Source of the DNA: Cordilura impudica
Lineage: Eukaryota; Arthropoda; Insecta; Diptera; Scathophagidae
Direction: 5' to 3'
NCBI GenBank assembly: GCA_963682025.1
Contig: OY821518.1
Location: 224,793,070 to 224,857,069, forward strand
Length of the DNA: 64,000 nt
How positions within the stretch are numbered: position 1 is the stretch's first letter; every line of letters starts with the position of its first letter. The notes below the pieces were generated by a model. The model did no database searches, was not told where the DNA came from, and was given only the letters and a program-made list of their open reading frames with translations. Below, in pieces: positions 56,801-64,000 of this stretch. The translations under genes were made by a program, and so were the position numbers.

Positions 56801-57590
56801 GTGATGTTTTCTGAAATTCTATTGATGTTTTCTGAAATTCAATTGATGTTTTCTGAAACTCGAATGATGTTTTCTGAAATTATATTGATATTTTCTGAAA
56901 TTCTGTTTATGTTTTCTGAAATTATATTGATGTTTTCTGAAATTCTATTTATGTTTTCTGAAATTCAAGTGATGTTTTCTGAAATTCTATTGGTTTTCTG
57001 AAATTCAATTGATGTTTTCTGAAACTCGAATGATGTTTTCTGAAATTATATTGATGTTTTCTGAAATTCTATTTATGTTTTCTGAAATTCAAGTGATGTT
57101 TTCTGAAATTCTATTGGTTTTCTGAAATTCAATTGATGTTTTCTGAAACTCGAATGATGTTTTCTGAAATTATATTGATGTTTTCTGAAATTCTATTTAT
57201 GTTTTCTGAAATTCAAGTGATGTTTTCTGAAATTCTATTGATGTTTTCTGAAATTCAGTTGATGTTTTCTGAAACTCGAATGATGTTTTCTGAAATTTTA
57301 TTGATGTTTTCTGAAATTCTATTTATGTTTTCTGAAATTCAAATGATGTTTTTGAAATTATATTGATGGTTTCTGAAATACAATTGATGTTTTCTGAAAT
57401 ACAATTGATGTTTTTTGAAAGACAATTGGAAAATGTTTAGAAAAGAACATATCATAATTTTTTCACAAATACAATCAGATAAAGTCACACCGATTTACAC
57501 TTCAGCTCACACCGATGTGTTACGCTGTTTTTGCGATTGTATTGTGAAATAGAAATTTACCCCCCTGCGCGTATAGATGTTTACACATCA
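53821..57590 (-). mobile_element. Helentron-like element 2 with 21-bp central satellite
   Basis: Ends: TCATGTGAGTCCGATCACAA (53821), GATGTGTAAACATCTA (53845-53860); right TAGATGTTTACACATC (57574-57589). The surrounding minisatellite fixes the borders: ...aaaaaaa before 53821 and aaaagtactttt after 57590. On the minus strand the element starts TGATGTGTAAACATC, inserted between T and T, and ends with the subterminal inverted motif, a hairpin TGTGA-TCGGAC-TCACA (53824-53839) and TGA. Insertion between two Ts, the inverted motifs and the 3' hairpin fit Helentrons. A further stem pairs 57461-57476 with 57535-57549. Confidence 0.65.
53905..57425 (+). repeat. 21-bp satellite with higher-order structure, about 168 units
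   Basis: Unit ATGTTTTCTGAAATTCAATTG, with variants ending ...ATTCTATTT, ...ATTATATTG, ...ACTCGAATG and ...ATTCAAGTG. Because 21 is a multiple of 3 and the unit lacks a stop in one frame, the array reads as MFSEIQL repeats in four long open frames; these are a by-product, not genes. From about 55190 onward variants recur in a fixed six-unit order (126 bp). A 2-bp deletion (attggttttc) occurs at about 55921, 56990 and 57114. Confidence 0.92.
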
Positions 57591-58060
57591 AAAGTACTTT
57601 TTAAATAAAAAGTATTTTTTAAGTACTTTGAAATAAAAAGTACTTTTTTATTAAAAGGTATTTTATGTGAAATGGTACTTTTTTAAGAAAAGGCAATTTT
57701 TAAGAGAAGGTGGTTTTTTATGAAAATGTAATATACTTTAAGAATTTAAGAAAATATACTTTTTTAAGAAGAAGTGCTTTTTAAGAAAAAATACTTTTTT
57801 AAGAAAATGCACTTTTTTCAGAAAAGGCCTTTTTTAATAAAAAGTAATTTTTTAAGAAAAGTGTCGTTTTTAATAAAAGGCACTTCCTTAAATGTTCTTC
57901 TTTAATAAAAGGTGCTTTCTTAATAAATGGTAATTTTTTAATAAAAAGGTATTTTTTAATAAAACGTAAATTTTTAAGAAAATGTACTACAAATTTTTTT
58001 TAAGAAAATGTACTTTTCAAGAAGAGGTACTTTTTTAAGAAAAGGGACTTTTTCCAATAG
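57591..58060 (+). repeat. Degenerate minisatellite, right part
   Basis: Continues the 53230-53820 array: gtactttttaaataaaaagt, aagaaaatgtacttttcaag and similar. Confidence 0.75.
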
Positions 58061-58194
58061 AAACAAGTTTAATATTATGGTCCTCATGTTAATAGTATAA
58101 GTCTTAATATTTTTAAATGTGTTAAATTTAACACACATAAATTGATATTAATAAAAATATTTCTTGTCTCATAAACACCTGTTGTGTTTGTTAA

Positions 58195-58618
58195 GGCCAG
58201 TTTACACTATCACACTTTGTAATACGATCTGTCAGAAATTCGAGTATTATGAAAAAGTCGTATAATGTAAAAAGCTTTTGTTATGAAATTGACAGTCTGT
58301 AGGATTTCATTTTCGAAGTCCGATGGTTTTTGAAACATTTCTAAAAACTTGCCATTTTCATCGGACCAGAGTTGTTTTTTTTTGGTAATATTAAAAAAAT
58401 GGTAAACAAAAACAAAGAAAGTGAAAATAAAATATAAATTTCAAAATAAATTTGCTTATTATTCTAAACAGCTGTTTTCATAAGACTTGAGTGTTATGGT
58501 GTAAATGGCCTAAGTATGCAGAAATAATGTCGGTACGACTTTATGACAGTCCGATGAATTTCATCGGATTTTTATTTCGAAAAATCATACGACTGAGTGG
58601 TATCATGTAAATGGGCCT
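58195..58618. mobile_element. TTAA-flanked MITE
   Basis: TTAA (58191-58194) then GGCCAGTTTACACTATCACA; the other end, inverted, reads AGGCCCATTTACATGATACC before TTAA (58619-58622). Further in, both arms carry CGTAT and GTCCGATG/CATCGGA blocks. 424 bp, no coding region. TTAA suggests mobilisation by a piggyBac-type transposase; this is inference. Confidence 0.65.
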
Positions 58619-58622
58619 TTAA

Positions 58623-59059
58623 CTGCACCAGTTTTGCAACATAATCAACACACACTTCCGCTTTAATCCTACACCTCAAATGTTTATTTATGTTAATGCC
58701 ATATTCCAATTTCAGAACTTAACATAAAATTTCTATATGAAAACACAAACATCAAAAGTAAGTAATTTAATATTTTTTTTTAAGTATAAAAAGTAATTAA
58801 CTGGAAAATCGTCTTATTACCAAAAGAAGAAAACAAAAATAAATTGGTAATTAGAAACTTAATGAAAAAGGTTTTGATATCCCAGTAAACACATTATGCG
58901 CTAACAAATTATTGCACTTAAAAAGATTATATAAATATAAAAAATTTCAGAGATTTAAGAAAAAGTTAAAGTTAAACATTGTATTAAAATAAAAAGTTTT
59001 TTCTATATAGTAGCCTACGGTCCTAAAAACGTGTTAGACACACTTTTTTTTTACTAGTG
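58623..59059. other. No gene seen
   Basis: AT-rich DNA between the MITE and the LINE scrap. Nothing supported. Confidence 0.5.
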
Positions 59060-59790
59060 GCACATTTATTTATTTAAAGTCTATGGAATTACAAATATCC
59101 TTACAGACTAATATATTTAGTGTATAAAATATATATAACAAATAAAATAATGACGATTTAGTTATTTAGATATAGAATAATTTTACCTTTCAAAGATTCT
59201 TTATTTTCGTACAAATCTATGATGTGGTAAATTCCATTAAATTGCTCACACAACCGGCGAATGGATCATTATTAGCATAGTTAAATCGAAAATAATTAAT
59301 ATTTAAGAGTCCGAATCCAATTCACTTTGATTCACAAAATAAGTAGTATGTAGATTTTTACATCTGTAAAAGCACATGTGCTTGCATTTTTTTATATTGA
59401 GCTCCATAAGGTTTACATTGCACCATCAACAAAAATTATTTAAATCGGATTGTAGCAAAAAATGTTGAAAGTAATTTTGAGGAGAGGAAAATAGTTTGAC
59501 ATCATCAGCGTATAAGAAAATTTTAGTAAGTTGAGTAACAGAAGGGAGATCATTGATAAAAAAAAATAAAAAGTACTGGACCCAGATGACTTCCTTGTGG
59601 AACACCAGAAAACACTTCGATTTTTAAATTTAGCCCGCTGAGATCTGTTCGTTAAATAACATTTTAGCCAGAAAACTAAAGAATTATTGAAACCCAATGA
59701 ATTCAGCTTGTATAATAATAAATCATGAAAGCCGTGTTGATATGGAGAAAGTAAGGATGATACTTGATATGATAACGAGTCTGTTATATG
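59060..59790 (-). pseudogene. Fourth LINE fragment (reverse transcriptase palm)
   Basis: Minus strand, element order: LSPYQHGF near 59740, LGFNNSLVFWLKCYLTNRSQ at 59697, FINDL-like region, then in another frame LLYADDVKLF-type active site near 59510, and YRCKNLHTTYFVNQSELDSD near 59350. 3' end at an atttatttattta tail near 59066-59078. Frames change several times. Confidence 0.65.
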
Positions 59791-60569
59791 ATTAACTTGT
59801 TCAAATACGTTTTATCACTGGTTTTTGATAATATATTTTTGCTAGTTATAGTTGATATTATTAAAAAAACTGAAAAGTTACTTTAAAGTAACTAAAATTT
59901 TATTTCTTCTAATAAAAAAAAAATTATACTGGCCAAAAATATACTTCACTTGGAATTATTTGACTAAATTTTTTCTTTTAAATTGTCTTAAATATAATAA
60001 TAACGAGTTAACCCCATTGTGCGTTGCTACTCATTAATAACTTTTGGTTATACAGACAATTTCAAGAGACTCTCCATCCTAAAATTCCAGATGTATGATA
60101 GTTTATATTAACTTTGTATGGGAGGTGCCACTCCAATTAATTAGTCCGATTCCATTCACTTTTGTTTCGACTACTTACATAAATAAATAATTACACTATT
60201 TTGCAAGGCTCTTGCTATCAGAATAATACAAATATTATTATCTAATTTGTATAAGAGGTGCAAAGCCCTCCATTCCGATCCCACCTATTTCGTCTAAGAT
60301 TGCTGTCTTAAATAACTCAAGCACTAACACAAAGTTCCAAGTATCACAGTATCATAACACTTCTAAAATTTTACTCTGTGTTGGAGGTATCACGCCCGCT
60401 GGTCCGATCCTGCGCCACGCACACTCCACCATTTTTGGCACGACCACTAATATTTAAAACCAACAGATTCCCGCAAAGTATCATTATTATGGCTTTTATT
60501 ACGCTCTCGGTAATATTCAAAATCCTCTTCGTGTAGAAGGTGCCACGCCCACCTGATATATTAATAATA
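59791..60569. repeat. Degenerate repeat with ggaggtgccac(gccc) motifs
   Basis: tgtatgggaggtgccactcc (60114), tataagaggtgcaaagccct (60251), tgttggaggtatcacgcccg (60378) and gtagaaggtgccacgcccac (60533) recur about every 130-155 bp, each followed by a tccgatcc/tgatata type stretch. Probably an old tandem or a mobile element with internal duplications. It leads directly into the repeat at 60570-60900. Confidence 0.5.
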
Positions 60570-60900
60570 AACTAGCAGATTCCAGCGCCCGAAATTCGAG
60601 TGCAATTTTTAGGCAGCTTTATTTTTCAAATTAGCCAATTCACAAACCAACACTTTTATGGTTTATTATTATTGTGAATGAAGATAACAAACTCATTAAC
60701 AAACACATTAACAAATTTAATAAAACAAACATAGCATATGTGTAATTTTATGTATGTGTTAGTAGCAACTTTAAATGCAATTTACTCAAAAATCTGTAAA
60801 TATGCAAAACGGCTAAAGAAATACCTTTCAAATAATACACGTTTGGTCATCGGGATAAAACGGTAGAACAAAACATCGGTCATAAGAAAACGCCTAGCCT
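60570..60900 (-). repeat. Dispersed repeat, copy 2 (partner at 12245-12570)
   Basis: Inverted counterpart of 12245-12570; landmarks ataaaacggtagaacaaaac (60855-60874) and tgcaaaacggctaa. It differs by indels around the (AT)-rich middle. Confidence 0.65.
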
Positions 60901-61326
60901 ATTAATATTATAGATATAGCCAGCCTATTGTTCCTTCCAGGTATACAGCAAGATTGAATTTCAAGAAGATCTGATAAACTCCTATAAAACACAAGCAAAC
61001 AAATTTCACTTTTATATGTATAGTGAACGCTGGAACACGAAAATTTTTTGGTTTTGTGAGTGCTTTTTGTGATTCCAAATGTTTGATCCAAATCCTTTTC
61101 CATTAATTTTTCGACGAAATATTTATTACACCTGATTAAGTTTTTGGGATTTAAGTTTTATATTCCAAATTATTTACGCTCAAAATTCTTTCCATCCCAA
61201 TTTTAATTGGGCAAATTTCCCCTCAAAATTTGTTTTCATATATTTACAAAAAAAAAATATTTTTTATGCCAAAATTTTTTGCCCATTTTCGTCTTTAAAA
61301 AACTCTTAAACTTAAATTTAATTTAA

Positions 61327-61729
61327 TGCCGTTTTCTTTTCTGACAAAAAATGTCGCCCTTATTTTGCCCTTTTTTCGAATAGTGTATTTTTTTATATAT
61401 TCTAAATTAAGAGCAAGCTTATGTTGTACATCAATCGAAAGGTCTCAAAGTCGAGCCCTAGTAAATCAGAAAAAATTCCAGCCATTGACTTCTTTCAGGT
61501 CATAAAGTGAGAATATTTCCCCATTGTTCCCCTTTTTGAATATTTTCACCCTATGACTTCCAAGAGGATAATAATACAATTTTTTTTGCATTTATGAACA
61601 CAGCACTTTGAGACCTTTCGATTGATATATAATATAAGGTTGCTCTTAATTCATAATATATAAAAAATTACACTTTTCTAAAAAAGGGCAGAAAAAGGGC
61701 GACATTTTTTGTCAGAAAAGAAAACGGCA
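61327..61729. mobile_element. 403-bp palindromic MITE
   Basis: TGCCGTTTTCTTTTCTGACA (61327) and its inverse ending at 61729. Arms of about 140 bp remain alignable (aaaaaatgtcgccctt, caatcgaaaggtctcaaagt), separated by about 120 bp. No coding region. TSD not obvious. Confidence 0.8.
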
Positions 61730-61959
61730 TATGTTTTTCGCAAAATAATTTTCCAAAATTAATTTTTTTACCAAACAAATTTTAAATATTTTATAAATTA
61801 TTTTAAAAAAATTTTTTTCCAAAATTCTTAGAAACAAAATTTCTCCACAAAAAATTTGTGACTCAAATTTAAATTTCTGCTCACTTTCTTTTTAATGTAG
61901 ATAATTAATAAAAAAAATTTTTTTCCAACTTTTATTTCCCAAAATTTATTTTTGTTGAA

Positions 61960-62180
61960 GTCTCCGTCGAGGAACCAGAAGATGGCCTTGACGAAGACTT
62001 CGACATGCTGCTAAAGTGAATGGGCGGCGAAGAACGATTGACAGGACGACATGTTTTGTTATCAGTCAACCGGCATTTCCGGTCAGTCAAAGACTATAAA
62101 TGACAACAGCAGCACCACCTACCTAATCCTCAAAAACCAGCAATAAAAATTAACAATAAAGAATAAGAGTGAAATCATGT
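61960..62180 (+). repeat. Possible LTR remnant
   Basis: A short acidic coding end (EVSVEEPEDGLDEDFDMLLK, stop at about 62018) is followed by actataaatg (TATA-like) and, about 60 bp on, two AATAAA-type signals. This order resembles the pol end and LTR of a retroelement, but I found no partner LTR or primer site. Confidence 0.25.
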
Positions 62181-63070
62181 CAAACCATCATGCCGTTCGG
62201 ATACAACACCTCTGATTTCAATGAAATTCACCACAACTGTTGTATGTCGTTGGACTTTAACAAAACATACATTTTCAGACCCCAGATTCTTACGGCTTCC
62301 GAAATATAACGTCATAAAAGATGTAAAAAATTTTAAAAAATCACAAAAGTGTCCTTACAAAAAGCGATAGAACTTTTGAACTATGAAAGCTAATTTAGTT
62401 TTTTTGGTATCGTTTTAAAGGTGAAAGTGCGTCCTTTAAAATTATATGCATATTGTGTTTTTTTAAGAAAAGGTCAAAGGTCATATTTTGGGATCCCGAA
62501 TTCAAAGGTCCATATCTGAAAAAGCATATTTTTTAAAATTCTTAAAAAAATGTATGTCAAGTATTAGACCCTCTTCTACATTTGCAGAAAATTTAAAGTT
62601 GGAGCCTCGATTGGTGTCAGAGTTATAGACCAGAACGTAGTCTCAAGTATGTTTTGTGTTCATACAAGACAAACCTTACAAAGGCTTATTATTCTAAATG
62701 TATTTCCCATGCGAATTATTTATATTGTATTATTTATATTGTATTATTTAAGAAGACATTATAGTTTTCATTTATTTTTTTATTACAAAATATTGCAAAA
62801 AACATTAAAATAATTCAATTCATTTTTTTTTAAATAATATTGTTTAGCTTTCAGTTGAAATTTGTAATGTAAATTTAAAATGTAGTACAAAAAATATTGA
62901 ACAAAACAATATTGTTTAATATAATTCAGGTAATTTTTTTTGTATTAAAGCTATTTAAAGCTTTTAATTGATAATTTGTGTTTTTAAAATTTTTAAAATT
63001 TATTACAAAAATTGTTTTTAAACCTTTAAAAGGTTGAGTTAAATATAATATTTATTCAGACAGTAGAACT
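62181..63070. other. No gene seen; probably 3' flank of the DDE gene at 63075
   Basis: AT-rich. 62180-62660 is less biased (e.g. gatcccgaattcaaaggtcc, gttggagcctcgattggtgt) and could be transposon noncoding DNA, but I see no terminal repeat. Confidence 0.35.
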
Positions 63071-63074
63071 TAAA

Positions 63075-64000
63075 TTAGTAACGAACATTTTCAATTAAAA
63101 ATTCGCTATCATTTGAAAAAATCTTTACTCTTAACTTATTTTCTCCTTCAGGAATGAAACAATGATATTTTTGTGTACCTGGAATTGTGCGCAGCCCAAA
63201 AAAGCGTTCTCTTAAAAATTCATCTTCTTCTCTATGATCATCTTCAGAAAGATATATGAAATTGCAATTTTTAAGGTTTGTTTGGCACCAATCGAACAAG
63301 AGTTGCGGCGTTTTGATCTGGTTGTCTAGTGGTCGTTGTAAGCTAACTTTACGTACCTCTCTTTTGACTGTGCCTCCAAGGTCGTCACTAGGGCCTTTTC
63401 CATGGCTAGTAGCGAAAAAGTGCCATTCAGCATCGCAACCAAAATCTGCCTTATGATAGCATAAATTCACAAAATTTTTTTTATTTTTAAATTGTCCTGC
63501 ACATCCATCCGAGAAGTATATTATTTTTTGTGGATCTTTTTTAGTTATTTTTTAAAAATATATGAAGGTGTTTGTGGAATAAATGGACCGCTACAGTGTT
63601 ATGTACAAGGCAGCTCGATATAATTATAAAATTTGTGTTTTTCAGTATTATAATAAATAACAATTTATAATAAATAACTATTGGATACAATGTTGCTTGT
63701 GCATTGTTCCAATGAAATCCTTGGACAGAATCTTGAATAGTAAATGACACGTTTTCAGAAAAATCACAAACAACGACGTATTCGTTTTCTTTTAAAGATG
63801 AGTTTTTGTATGTTAAAAAGGCATTTTGTTGTTTTGATATAAAAGAATGTTGAAGTAATTTTTTTAGTTTTTCAGAGAGTAAATCTAAAAAATCATCGGT
63901 TGGTTGGATCATCGTTTCCAATTTGTCACTATCAGTATTTATCCATTGTTTATACTTTATTTCATCAATGTTATTTTCTTCCAATAATTGACAAAGTGTA
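63075..64000 (-). pseudogene. Unnamed DDE-transposase-like gene, 3' part
   Basis: Enters from beyond the right edge (the frame is open through 64000, so the N-terminus is outside). VVVCDFSENVSFTIQDSVQG and FHWNNAQATLYPIVIYYK, then a frameshift near 63541, then IIYFSDGCAGQFKN, FVNLCYHKADFGCDAEWHFF, ATSHGKGPSDDLGGTVKREV, and TIPGTQKYHCFIP before the stop at 63075. D in CDFSEN, D in FSDGCAG and E in AEWHFF are spaced as in an RNase-H-fold DDE enzyme; this is inference. I recall similar unnamed arthropod and cnidarian proteins, but no family name. One frameshift is visible. Confidence 0.6.

Noticed and set aside
53925..57366. Long open frames (396, 269 and 353 residues) of MFSEIQL-type repeats
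   Set aside because: They arise because the 21-bp satellite unit is seven codons with no stop in one frame. Frame changes follow unit indels, and there is no gene context.
53905..57425. CRISPR-like array
   Set aside because: Units are contiguous with no unique spacers, and the genome is eukaryotic.

Overview
This is a gene-poor, very AT-rich stretch of an insect nuclear genome built almost entirely of transposable elements (TEs). The TE mix suggests a higher fly (Muscidae/Calliphoridae grade): Transib, piggyBac, DD37E and DD41D Tc1/mariner elements, Jockey/CR1-like LINEs, an mdg1/412-like Gypsy LTR element, and GGAC-microsatellite repeats resembling the dipteran mini-me family. That placement is inference. 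I recognise no host gene; the only candidate is a 63-codon exon-like island at 12809-12997.

Layout. 1-2452: minus-strand Gypsy 5' end (gag, small ORFs, tRNA-Arg-like primer site, LTR) facing a second LTR of the same family. 2581-6371: broken minus-strand LINE. 8664-12124: 3.46-kb DNA transposon with ~300-350-bp TIRs, a perfect 8-bp target-site duplication (TSD) and a transposase-like gene I cannot name. 12245-12570: dispersed repeat. 13060-14750: second LINE. 15550-19336: Transib copy A. 20365-21673: DD37E element. 22540-23935: long-TIR non-autonomous element. 25640-30130: degenerate satellite interrupted by a DD41D element (26068-27371) and a MITE. 33860-35800: LINE split by a second DD41D element. 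36944-39520: T-rich array inside a Helentron-like element. 40091-40865: mini-me-like repeat. 41021-47190: piggyBac element split by Transib copy B (42681-46368). 49347-53194: Transib copy C with an intact 692-residue transposase. 53821-57590: second Helentron-like element with the same ends but a different (21-bp) central satellite. 58195-61729: MITEs, a LINE scrap and dispersed repeats. 63075-64000: part of a second unnamed DDE-transposase-like gene leaving the window.

How it fits together. The insertions can be ordered: Transib B is younger than the piggyBac copy, DD41D-2 is younger than its LINE, and the second Helentron-like element is younger than the minisatellite it sits in. All three Transibs sit in CGNCG targets and begin with the V(D)J heptamer-like CACAGTG. 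Only Transib C looks able to make a full transposase. The least explained items are the 8.7-12.1 kb element, the 63-kb DDE gene, and the Helentron-like pair that share ends but not centres.
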